The notes beneath the pieces are model-generated. The model ran no database searches, had not been told where the DNA came from, and worked only from the letters and a program-made list of their open reading frames with translations. The translations under genes were made by a program, and so were the position numbers. A DNA stretch of 32,877 nt, taken from contig NZ_JOEV01000064.1 of NCBI RefSeq assembly GCF_000721105.1, positions 1 through 32,877 on the forward strand. Direction: 5' to 3'. Of this stretch, positions 15,377 through 22,295 are shown in pieces (within the stretch, counting starts at the first letter, position 1; each line of letters opens with the position of its first letter). Source of the stretch: Streptomyces cellulosae. Lineage in GTDB: Bacteria > Actinomycetota > Actinomycetes > Streptomycetales > Streptomycetaceae.

Positions 15377-16931
15377 CCCAAGCGCACGGGGGATCCGGGG
15401 CTGGGCCGCGGATCGCAGGGGAGTGTGGTCGAGGCTGCGGTTCACCAGTCTGCGGCTGCGGCTGGTCGTTGTGTTCGCGCTGGTGGCGCTGACCGCCGCG
15501 GTGTCCGCGTCCGGGATCGCGTACTGGCTCAACCGCGAGGCCGTGCTCACCCGTACCCAGGACGCGGTGCTGCGCGACTTCGAGCAGGAGATGCAGAACC
15601 GGGCGGGCGCGCTGCCTCCGAACCCCTCGCAGGACGAACTGCAGCACACCGCGGGGCAGATGGCCAACAGCAGCCAGCGCTTCAGTGTGGTGCTGGTCGC
15701 CGAGGACCGGAGCGGCACGACCGTGTACGGCAACTCCGGTGCCCTCAACGGGTTCACGGTGCAGGACGTGCCCGAGTCGCTGCGCGCGGCGGTGAACCGG
15801 AAGCAGCCGGTCAGCTCCGCCAACAAGTACGCGTACCACCTCTACTGGCAGCGGGTGGTGCTCCACGGCACCCCGTATCTGGTCGCGGGTACGAAGGTGA
15901 TCGACGGCGGGCCCACCGGCTACATGGTCAAGTCGCTGGAGCCGGAGGCGAAGGACCTCAACTCGCTGGCCTGGTCGCTGGGTATCGCCACGGGGCTCGC
16001 GTTGATCGGCTCCGCGCTGCTCGCGCAGGCCGCCGCCTCGACCGTGCTGAAGCCGGTGCAGCGGCTCGGGGTCGCCGCGCGCCGGCTCGGCGAGGGGAGG
16101 CTGGACACCCGGCTGAGGGTGTCGGGGACGGACGAACTCGCCGATCTGTCACGGACGTTCAACAACGCGGCCGAGGCGCTGGAGAAACGGGTGGCCGACA
16201 TGGCCGCCCGCGACGACGCCAGCCGCCGTTTCGTCGCCGACATGAGCCATGAGCTGCGGACGCCGCTGACCGCCATCACCGCCGTGACGGAGGTGCTGGA
16301 GGAGGAGCTGGAGATGGAGTCCGGGTCCATGGACCCGATGATCGAGCCCGCCGTACGACTCGTCGTCAGCGAGACGCGGCGGCTCAACGACCTCGTCGAG
16401 AACCTCATGGAGGTCACGCGCTTCGACGCGGGCACCGCCCGGCTGGTGCTGGACGACGTGGACGTCGTCGACCAGATCACCGCGTGCATCGACGCGCGGG
16501 CCTGGCTGGACGCGGTGGAGCTGGACGCCGAGCGCGGCATCCACGCCCGTCTCGACCCGCGCCGCCTGGACGTGATCATGGCCAACCTGATCGGCAACGC
16601 GCTCAAACACGGGGGCTCGCCGGTGCGGATCGCGGTACGGGAGTCCGACGAGGACGGGGCGAAGGTCGTCATCGAGGTGCGGGACCACGGGCCCGGCATC
16701 CCCGAGGACGTCCTGCCGCACGTCTTCGACCGGTTCTACAAGGCCAGCGCCTCCCGGCCGCGCTCCGAGGGCAGCGGCCTGGGGCTGTCCATCGCCCTGG
16801 AGAACGCCCACATCCACGGCGGCGACATCACCGCCGCCAACTCCCCCGAGGGCGGCGCGTTGTTCACGCTGTGGCTGCCCCGGGACATGGACGAGGCCGA
16901 CGAGGGCGAGAAGGCCGAGGGGGACGCCTGA
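15342..16931 (+). CDS. afsQ2: Sensor histidine kinase AfsQ2
   Basis: 529 residues from the first possible GTG (502 from GTG 15423). One membrane segment (LVVVFALVALTAAVSASGIAYWL) is followed by an extracytoplasmic domain of about 160 residues, a second membrane segment (LGIATGLALIGSALLA), HAMP (KPVQRLGVAARRLGEGRLDTR), HisKA with the phospho-histidine at 16248-16250 (MSHELRTPL), and HATPase (LIGNALKHGG, RDHGPGIPEDV, SGLGLSI). The start is uncertain. The GTG at 15373, overlapping the afsQ1 stop as GTGA, is out of frame; the in-frame options are 15342/15345 inside afsQ1 or 15423, which has AGGGGA too close to help. The S. coelicolor protein is, from memory, about 535 residues, closer to the long version. 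Confidence 0.92.
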   Translation: MVSATGWTLLSDPSARGIRGWAADRRGVWSRLRFTSLRLRLVVVFALVALTAAVSASGIAYWLNREAVLTRTQDAVLRDFEQEMQNRAGALPPNPSQDELQHTAGQMANSSQRFSVVLVAEDRSGTTVYGNSGALNGFTVQDVPESLRAAVNRKQPVSSANKYAYHLYWQRVVLHGTPYLVAGTKVIDGGPTGYMVKSLEPEAKDLNSLAWSLGIATGLALIGSALLAQAAASTVLKPVQRLGVAARRLGEGRLDTRLRVSGTDELADLSRTFNNAAEALEKRVADMAARDDASRRFVADMSHELRTPLTAITAVTEVLEEELEMESGSMDPMIEPAVRLVVSETRRLNDLVENLMEVTRFDAGTARLVLDDVDVVDQITACIDARAWLDAVELDAERGIHARLDPRRLDVIMANLIGNALKHGGSPVRIAVRESDEDGAKVVIEVRDHGPGIPEDVLPHVFDRFYKASASRPRSEGSGLGLSIALENAHIHGGDITAANSPEGGALFTLWLPRDMDEADEGEKAEGDA

Positions 16932-17533
16932 TGACCGTACGACGCCTGCTGGCGCTCCCTGTGCTCGCCGTGCTGCTCACCGGGTGCGGGATCCGGGCCA
17001 CGGAGGTGCCGACCGACTTCGGGCCCGCGCCGTCCCGGGTGCGGTGTTCGCTGGCCGAGCCGGACCTCTCCACGCAGGCCTCGCGCGGGCTGCCGGTGCA
17101 GGTGTTCCTGCTGTGCGGCTCGTCCCTGGTGGCCGTCGACCGCACCGTGCGGGTCCCGGACGGTACGGCGGACTCCGCGCGGCGGGTGCTGGTGGCCCAG
17201 GGGCTGCTGGACGAGCTCGCCGCGACGCCGTCGACCGCGGAGAAGGAGGCCGGCTACACCACGGACGTACACGGCGGCATGACGGTGAGCGGACCGCGCC
17301 CCAAGGACCCGGTGGACGCCCTCCGGCTGAGCAGCCCGCCCGGCGAGCTCACCTCCTACGCCCTCGCCCAGCTGGTGTGCACCTTCTCCGACTCGGCGGC
17401 GGCGGAGGGCGACGGCTCGGTCGTCCTCGGCGGCCCGGGTGGCGCGCCGGCGCGCCGTTACGCGTGCACGGACGAGGTCCGCACCCGGCCGGGTGGCACG
17501 GAGCCGCCGTCCGCCGAGGTGACGAGCGGTTGA
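16931..17533 (+). CDS. Lipoprotein downstream of afsQ2
   Basis: The 200-residue protein has signal MTVRRLLALPVLAVLLTGC, with lipobox LTGC and acylated C19. The mature part (VQVFLLCGSSLVAVDRTVRVP, LLDELAATPSTAEKEAGYTT) resembles a GerMN-type domain found in spore-germination and LpqB-like lipoproteins. Its ATG shares one base with the afsQ2 stop (TGATG), so translation is coupled. The conserved position after the sensor kinase suggests an accessory surface protein that could tune AfsQ2 signalling, by analogy with other kinase-lipoprotein pairs; that is inference. Confidence 0.85.
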   Translation: MTVRRLLALPVLAVLLTGCGIRATEVPTDFGPAPSRVRCSLAEPDLSTQASRGLPVQVFLLCGSSLVAVDRTVRVPDGTADSARRVLVAQGLLDELAATPSTAEKEAGYTTDVHGGMTVSGPRPKDPVDALRLSSPPGELTSYALAQLVCTFSDSAAAEGDGSVVLGGPGGAPARRYACTDEVRTRPGGTEPPSAEVTSG

Positions 17534-17615
17534 CGTACGGGTGTGGTGCAAGCCTCATGCACGTACCTGTGGGTATCCCGGAACCGATCGTGCCGGAGGC
17601 CGCGTCTTGGGGGGC

Positions 17616-18167
17616 GTGCAGCGTCAAGGCTCCATCGGCGGCAGCGCCGCGATCAGCGTCCGTGTGGCAGGGGGTGTCCTCCTTGCCGCACATCTCGCGT
17701 TCGTCGCCTGGTACACGCTGCGGCCGTTGGACGTGCCCTATGTGATGCCGCCCAACCTGCATCCGCTGGCCGGACTCCGGTCGGATCTGGCGCTGGGCCG
17801 GCTGGAGGCCGCCCGGCGGATCGCCGGGGGGCTCGGGCTGCTGGCCCCGCTGGGCGTGCTGCTCCCGCTGGCACACGGCAGGCTCGCCGTCTCCCCGCTC
17901 GCGTCCCTGATCCGTACGACCGCCGCCGGTGCCCTGATCTCGCTGGGCATAGAGCTGTTGCAGACCGGGGCGCCCGGGCAGCGCGTCGACATCGACTCGC
18001 TGCTCCTGAACACGGTGGGCGTGGCTCTGGCGCACGCGCTCCTGGTCCCGGCCTCCCGCTCCTGGATCCGCCGCAGGAACGAGCGCGCGGAGCATCGGGC
18101 CGTTCGCCAGGAGGACCCGTCTCAGGGTCGGACCCCGACGATTCCCAGGGTCGGGATCGCACCATAG
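17616..18167 (+). CDS. VanZ-like membrane protein
   Basis: The 183-residue protein has about four membrane segments (VAGGVLLAAHLAFVAWYTL, IAGGLGLLAPLGVLLPLA, the segment before ELLQT, and NTVGVALAHALLVP). It carries the VanZ-family signatures TLRP, NLHPLAG, the central N/E motifs (SLGIELLQTGAPGQRVDIDSL), and a basic tail. VanZ of enterococci raises teicoplanin tolerance, but chromosomal actinobacterial members are mostly uncharacterised. GTG 17616 was chosen as the start nearest the first membrane helix; TTG 17607 and an ATG at 17541 are in-frame alternatives. Confidence 0.82.
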   Translation: MQRQGSIGGSAAISVRVAGGVLLAAHLAFVAWYTLRPLDVPYVMPPNLHPLAGLRSDLALGRLEAARRIAGGLGLLAPLGVLLPLAHGRLAVSPLASLIRTTAAGALISLGIELLQTGAPGQRVDIDSLLLNTVGVALAHALLVPASRSWIRRRNERAEHRAVRQEDPSQGRTPTIPRVGIAP

Positions 18168-18260
18168 AGCGACGCTTCGTCCCCTTCGTCTCCGTAGCTT
18201 TGATGTCAGACGGGGCGGTCACTCGGACCGCATCCGACAGACGCTCACGAAGGAGCCGCA

Positions 18261-18464
18261 ATGTCCCGCCTCGCCCGCCCCACCAACGGCCGCATGATCG
18301 GCGGAGTGTGTGCCGCGCTGGCACGGCGCTTCGGCACCTCCGCGACGACGATGCGCGTCATCTTCGTGCTGTCCTGCCTGCTGCCGGGCCCGCAGTTCCT
18401 GCTCTACATCGCGCTGTGGATCCTGTTCCCGTCCGAGGAGAAGGCCGCCCGCACGGCCTGGTGA
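18261..18464 (+). CDS. PspC-domain membrane protein
   Basis: A 67-residue single PspC domain: RPTNGRMIGGVCAALARRFG, then the helix RVIFVLSCLLPGPQFLLYIALWILFP. Free-standing PspC proteins are common in Streptomyces. In enterobacteria PspC senses inner-membrane stress, but the role of the short forms is not known. AAGGAG precedes the ATG at normal spacing, and a small hairpin (18215-18231) lies in the upstream leader. Monocistronic, closed by the stem-loop at 18480. Confidence 0.88.
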   Translation: MSRLARPTNGRMIGGVCAALARRFGTSATTMRVIFVLSCLLPGPQFLLYIALWILFPSEEKAARTAW

Positions 18465-18479
18465 CCGTGCGAGCGCGTA

Positions 18480-18526
18480 CGCCGGTGGGGCGCACCCTGT
18501 GTCCGGAGGGGTGCGCCCCACCGGCG
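18480..18526. terminator. 18-bp stem-loop terminator between convergent genes
   Basis: 18480-18497 and 18509-18526 form a perfect 18-bp stem with an 11-nt loop. It serves the PspC gene (16 bp after its stop) and the convergent secreted-protein gene, which ends at 18546. Confidence 0.88.
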
Positions 18527-18545
18527 CGTTCACAGGCGGTGCGGG

Positions 18546-18872
18546 TCAGCCCAGCGGGAGGCCCTGCGTGGGCAGGCCCCCACCGACGGGGAGACCGCCG
18601 AGCAGACCGGAGACCGGGGCGGCCGGACCCTGGGCGGCCGGCCGCACCGCGGACAGTCCGCCCGCCAGCGCCGGCCGCGCCTGGCCCAGCGCCTCGGCGC
18701 CGCCCGGCAGAGCCTTGGTGAGGTTCTGGGCCGGCAGCGTGTGGGAGACGGTGTCCAGCGCCTGGGTGGCGTCCGGCACCGCGGGGGCGGCGTTCGCGGC
18801 ACCGGCACCGGCGGCGGCGAAGGCGGCACCGAGAGCGGCGACACCGAGGGTCTTGGCAGCAGACTGCTTCAT
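18546..18872 (-). CDS. Small secreted protein, Ala/Leu/Gly-rich
   Basis: The 108-residue protein has signal peptide MKQSAAKTLGVAALGAAFAA then AGAGAANAA, with likely AxA cleavage. The mature part, starting near APAVPDATQALDTV, is Ala/Leu/Pro/Gly rich and ends SGLLGGLPVGGGLPTQGLPLG. GAGGAC is about 8 nt before the ATG. It has no cysteines and no recognised domain. Similar short secreted proteins are common in Streptomyces and are often mis-annotated. Function unknown. Confidence 0.78.
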   Translation of the reverse strand: MKQSAAKTLGVAALGAAFAAAGAGAANAAPAVPDATQALDTVSHTLPAQNLTKALPGGAEALGQARPALAGGLSAVRPAAQGPAAPVSGLLGGLPVGGGLPTQGLPLG

Positions 18873-18951
18873 GAAATGCGTCCTCGAAATGGGTTTACGG
18901 GATGTGAGCGGTCCACGACCGTAAACATGCCGAGACGGCCGCCGCAAACAT

Positions 18952-18990
18952 CGGAATGCGGGCGGATGGTGGGAGCCCGCCCGCATTCCG
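18952..18990. terminator. Terminator of adenosine deaminase
   Basis: A perfect 14-bp inverted repeat (18952-18965 with 18977-18990) and an 11-nt loop, 19 bp after the adenosine deaminase stop codon on the minus strand. Confidence 0.8.
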
Positions 18991-19009
18991 TACTCCGTTT
19001 TCCCGCGGA

Positions 19010-20173
19010 TCAGCCCTCTTCGCTCACAGAACCGCTGGTGGAGGCGGTCTGCTGGAACAGCCATTCGGACTTCAGCTCGGCATATCCGGGCTTGATGACG
19101 TCATTGATCATGGCGAGTCGTTCATCGAAAGGAATGAACGCTGATTTCATCGCATTGACGGAGAACCACTGCATGTCGTCGAGCGTGTAACCGAACGCCT
19201 CGACAAGGTGCTCGAATTCCCGGCTCATGCTGGTGCCGGACATCAGACGGTTGTCGGTGTTCACGGTGGCCCGGAAGTGCAGCCGGCGCAGCAGCCCGAT
19301 CGGATGGTCTGCGTACGAGGCCGCCGCCCCGGTCTGGAGGTTGGAACTGGGACACATCTCCAGCGGGATCCGCTTGTCCCGGACGTAGGAGGCGAGCCGA
19401 CCGAGCTCGACCGAGCCGTCCTCGTGGACCTGGATGTCGTCGATGATGCGCACACCGTGCCCGAGCCGGTCGGCGCCGCACCACTGCAGGGCCTGCCAGA
19501 TGGACGGCAGCCCGAAGGCCTCGCCGGCGTGGATGGTGAAGTGGTTGTTCTCCCGCTTGAGGAACTCGAACGCGTCGAGGTGCCGGGTGGGCGGGTAGCC
19601 GGCCTCCGCTCCCGCGATGTCGAAGCCGACCACGCCCAGGTCGCGGTGGCGGTTGGCGAGTTCGGCGATCTCCAGGGAGCGGGCCGCGTGCCGCATGGCG
19701 GTGAGCAGGGCGCCGACCCGGATCCGGTTGCCGCGCGCGCGAGCGAGCCGCTCCCCCTCCCGGAAGCCCTCGTTGACGGCCTCGACGACCTCCTCGAGGC
19801 TGAGTCCGCCGTCGAGGTGCTGCTCGGGGGCGTACCGCACCTCGGCGTAGACGACGCCGTCCGCGGCGAGGTCCTCGGCGCACTCGGCGGCGACCCGGAC
19901 CAGCGCGTCCCGGGTCTGCATCACACCGACGGTGTGCGAGAAGGTCTCCAGGTACCGTTCCAGCGACCCGGAGTCGGCGGCCTCCCGGAACCACACACCG
20001 AGCTTGTCCGGGTCGGTCTCGGGGAGTTGGGTGTACCCGGTCTCCCGGGCGAGGTCGGCGACGGTGCCGGGACGCAGCCCGCCGTCGAGATGGTCGTGCA
20101 GCAGCACCTTGGGCGCCCGGCGGATCTGGTCCGCGCTCGGGGTGGTCCCCGTCCGGTCAGTCTTGCTCGTCAT
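19010..20173 (-). CDS. add: Adenosine deaminase
   Basis: 387 residues. The metal site begins with H26 and H28 in LLHDHLDGG. Further motifs are DIAGAEAG, the histidine and glutamate of [23 protein letters not shown], and the catalytic aspartate region [12 protein letters not shown]. It converts adenosine or deoxyadenosine to inosine or deoxyinosine, which PNP then phosphorolyses. The ATG lies 6 nt after TAGGGT, so the gene is probably leaderless. The nucleoside operator sits 17-28 bp upstream. Single-gene transcript. Confidence 0.95.
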   Translation of the reverse strand: MTSKTDRTGTTPSADQIRRAPKVLLHDHLDGGLRPGTVADLARETGYTQLPETDPDKLGVWFREAADSGSLERYLETFSHTVGVMQTRDALVRVAAECAEDLAADGVVYAEVRYAPEQHLDGGLSLEEVVEAVNEGFREGERLARARGNRIRVGALLTAMRHAARSLEIAELANRHRDLGVVGFDIAGAEAGYPPTRHLDAFEFLKRENNHFTIHAGEAFGLPSIWQALQWCGADRLGHGVRIIDDIQVHEDGSVELGRLASYVRDKRIPLEMCPSSNLQTGAAASYADHPIGLLRRLHFRATVNTDNRLMSGTSMSREFEHLVEAFGYTLDDMQWFSVNAMKSAFIPFDERLAMINDVIKPGYAELKSEWLFQQTASTSGSVSEEG

Positions 20174-20179
20174 TTCCGC

Positions 20180-20185
20180 ACCCTA
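20180..20185 (-). promoter_or_regulatory. -10 element of adenosine deaminase (leaderless)
   Basis: TAGGGT on the minus strand, 6 nt before the ATG at 20173. Confidence 0.55.
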
Positions 20186-20189
20186 ACTC

Positions 20190-20201
20190 CTACGCGCGTA
20201 G
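20190..20201. promoter_or_regulatory. Palindromic operator CTACGCGCGTAG, copy 3 (adenosine deaminase promoter)
   Basis: An exact copy of the palindrome in the spacer of the adenosine deaminase promoter. It is about 87 bp upstream of the divergent hydrolase gene and could influence that too. Confidence 0.8.
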
Positions 20202-20287
20202 ATCACCGGGTGTACGAATCCGTCGATACGTAACGGTGACCGCCCCGACCCGTGTCGTACACCCGCCGCTTCTGACACTGTTCTGTC

Positions 20288-21049
20288 ATGGCACAGCAAG
20301 CGACGCCGGTTCGCACGGCCCGGCTGGGGCGGGCGCTCGGTCCGGAGCCGACGGCGGTGAGTGGGGTGGTGCTGCTCCTCCCGGGCGGCGACGAGGTCTC
20401 CCACCGCAGGCCCTCTCCCCTGTGGGCGGCCGCGTCCGTACGCGCGCTGGGCCGCCGGATCACCCGCGCGGGCCGCGAGGCGGGCCTCGCGACCCATGTC
20501 GTCCACTACCGCTACCGCGGCTGGAACGGCAACGAGGCGCATCCGGCACACGACGCGACCTGGGCCACGGAGGAGGCCGTACGACGCTACGGCGACGTCC
20601 CCGTGTGCCTCGCCGGGGTCGACATGGGCGCGCGGGCGGCGCTGCGCGCGGGCGGGCACGAGGCCGTCAACTCCGTGGTGGCGCTGGCGCCCTGGCTGCC
20701 GGAGGAGGACGTGGCGGCGCCGCCCGAACCGGTGAAACAGCTCGCGGGGCGGCGGGTGTTGATCGTGCACGGCACGAATGACGAACGTACGGATCCCGAG
20801 TTGTCGTTCCGGCTGGCGGCGCGGGCGAAGAAGGCGAACCGGGAGGTGTGCCGGTTCGAAGTGCATTCCGACGGACATGGGTTGCATCAGCACCGGGACG
20901 AAGTGCACGCCTTGGCCGAGGACTTCGTGATGGGGGCGTTGTTCGGGAGGACGTTGTCGCGGCCGGTGGAGGACGCGCTCGCGGCTCCGCCTCCTCTGGG
21001 GCTTCGGATGCCGCTCGCCTCCGGCTTCGGACGGTCCCTTCGCCGTTGA
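20288..21049 (+). CDS. Alpha/beta-hydrolase fold protein
   Basis: The 253-residue protein has an N-terminal strand VVLLLPGGDEV, the nucleophile elbow CLAGVDMGARAAL, the acid region VLIVHGTNDERTDP and the catalytic histidine region SDGHGLHQH. The elbow reads G-V-D-M-G, so an aspartate (D112) stands where most esterases have serine, as in dehalogenases and epoxide hydrolases. The substrate is unknown. CACTGT lies 6 nt before the ATG, so it may also be leaderless. It is divergent from adenosine deaminase. Confidence 0.78.
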   Translation: MAQQATPVRTARLGRALGPEPTAVSGVVLLLPGGDEVSHRRPSPLWAAASVRALGRRITRAGREAGLATHVVHYRYRGWNGNEAHPAHDATWATEEAVRRYGDVPVCLAGVDMGARAALRAGGHEAVNSVVALAPWLPEEDVAAPPEPVKQLAGRRVLIVHGTNDERTDPELSFRLAARAKKANREVCRFEVHSDGHGLHQHRDEVHALAEDFVMGALFGRTLSRPVEDALAAPPPLGLRMPLASGFGRSLRR

Positions 21050-21115
21050 TCCCAGGCTCGGCGGAGCCGGGAGCGGGGGGGGAGGATAGGCATGGTCGAC
21101 ACAGCCCGGCACGCC

Positions 21116-21281
21116 TAGGGCCCTTCTGATGGATCTCCGTGGGAGAAGGAGCGGCGTTCGGCGCGTGCGACCGCCGTGCGGCGTGGAGGGTCATGTGGCG
21201 GAGCCACCTGGCCCTTCGCGCCATGCGGTGAGCTGCGTGCCGGGCGTCGCGACGCCGCGGAGATCCATCAGAAGGGCCCTA
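21116..21281. mobile_element. MITE-like element with perfect 24-bp terminal inverted repeats
   Basis: 21116-21139 and 21258-21281 are perfect reverse complements (24 bp, reading TAGGGCCCTTCTGATGGATC and on). They enclose 118 bp that contain no transposase. The outermost bases are TA at both ends, consistent with a duplicated TA target and hence a 162-bp non-autonomous element mobilised by an IS630/Tc1-mariner- or IS5-type transposase. It lies between convergent genes, and its right end overlaps the LysR stop codon. Confidence 0.75.
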
Positions 21282-22232
21282 ACCCGGGAGCAGGTTGCCG
21301 CGTCTGGAGAGCAGGAACTTCTTGAAGGCGGCCACGGGTGGGGTGTCCGGGTGGCCGTCGAGCCAGGCGACGCCGATCTCACGTGCCGCTCGGGGTGCGG
21401 TGACCGTCAGTTCCACGACGCCCGGGCGGGGGAAGGCGGGTGGAGGCAGGAGTGCGACGCCGAGCCCCGCGGCGACCAGGCCCCTCAGCGTCTCGGCCTC
21501 CTCCCCCTCGAAGGCGACCCGGGGTTTGAAGCCCGCCTCCTCGCACAGGTCGTCGGTGATGCGGCGCAGTCCGTAGCCGGGTTCGAGGGTCACGAAGACC
21601 TCGTCGGCGGCCTCCGCCAGCCTGACCCGTCTGCGGGTGGCGAGGCGGTGGTCGGCGGGGACGACGAGACGGAGTTTCTGTTCGTCGAGGCGGCGGGCGA
21701 CGAGGTCGGGGGCGTCCGGGACCGGGGAGGTCAGGCAGAGGTCGAGTTCGCCGGCGCGGAGCTTCTCCAGCATCGCCTCTCCGTAGTTCTGGACGAGGCT
21801 GAAGCGGACGCGGGGGTGATCGGCGCGGAAGGCGTGGAGCAGGCCCGGGACCGTCTCGGCGCCCATCGTGTGGAGAAACCCGAACGCGACCTTGCCGGTG
21901 GCGGGGTCGGCGTCGGCGCGGACCTCGTCGGCGGCGCGCTCGATCTCGGCGAGGGCGCGTTCGACGGAGGCGAGGAAGGTGCGGCCGGCGGGGGTGAGGG
22001 AGACCGTGCGGCCGTGGCGGGCGAACAGGTCGACACCCAGGTCCTGCTCGAGGCGGACCATCGCGCGGGACAGGGTCGACTGGGGGACCTGCATCTCCTG
22101 GGCGGCCCGGGTGACGTGCTCGGTACGGGCGACTCCGGCGAAGTGGGCGAGGCGCGGGGCCAGCAACATCACCATGTCTTCTGTGTCACTGGATGGTGAC
22201 AGGCGCGCCTGTGAGCTCTGCTGATGCTCCAT
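21279..22232 (-). CDS. LysR-family transcriptional regulator
   Basis: 317 residues. The N-terminal helix-turn-helix (about residues 26-85) reads LAHFAGVARTEHVTRAAQEM then VPQSTLSRAMVRLEQDLG. The periplasmic-binding-protein-like effector domain contains GKVAFGFLHTMGAETVPGLL, FSLVQNYGEAMLEKL and GVALLPPP. It is divergent from an MFS exporter gene (63 bp between the start codons), so that gene is its probable target. CATAAT is 7 nt before the ATG at 22232, supporting that start over the ATG at 22259. The stop codon TAG is formed partly by the terminal base of the adjacent MITE. Confidence 0.92.
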   Translation of the reverse strand: MEHQQSSQARLSPSSDTEDMVMLLAPRLAHFAGVARTEHVTRAAQEMQVPQSTLSRAMVRLEQDLGVDLFARHGRTVSLTPAGRTFLASVERALAEIERAADEVRADADPATGKVAFGFLHTMGAETVPGLLHAFRADHPRVRFSLVQNYGEAMLEKLRAGELDLCLTSPVPDAPDLVARRLDEQKLRLVVPADHRLATRRRVRLAEAADEVFVTLEPGYGLRRITDDLCEEAGFKPRVAFEGEEAETLRGLVAAGLGVALLPPPAFPRPGVVELTVTAPRAAREIGVAWLDGHPDTPPVAAFKKFLLSRRGNLLPG

Positions 22233-22239
22233 GGGAACG

Positions 22240-22245
22240 ATTATG
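22240..22245 (-). promoter_or_regulatory. -10 element of the LysR gene (leaderless)
   Basis: CATAAT on the minus strand, 7 nt before the ATG at 22232. Confidence 0.5.
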
Positions 22246-22283
22246 TCAAGTTCGTGCATTGGACGGATGACCTGGGCCGTACG

Positions 22284-22289
22284 TAGTTT
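22284..22289 (+). promoter_or_regulatory. -10 element of the MFS gene (leaderless)
   Basis: TAGTTT, 6 nt before the ATG at 22296. The two divergent -10 boxes are about 40 bp apart, so one bound LysR protein could control both. Confidence 0.5.
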
Positions 22290-22295
22290 CGAGGC

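Noticed and set aside
20436..20448. GTACGCGCGCTGG inside the hydrolase gene as a fifth operator
   Set aside because: Only one half matches the palindrome, it is inside a coding region, and there is no promoter next to it.
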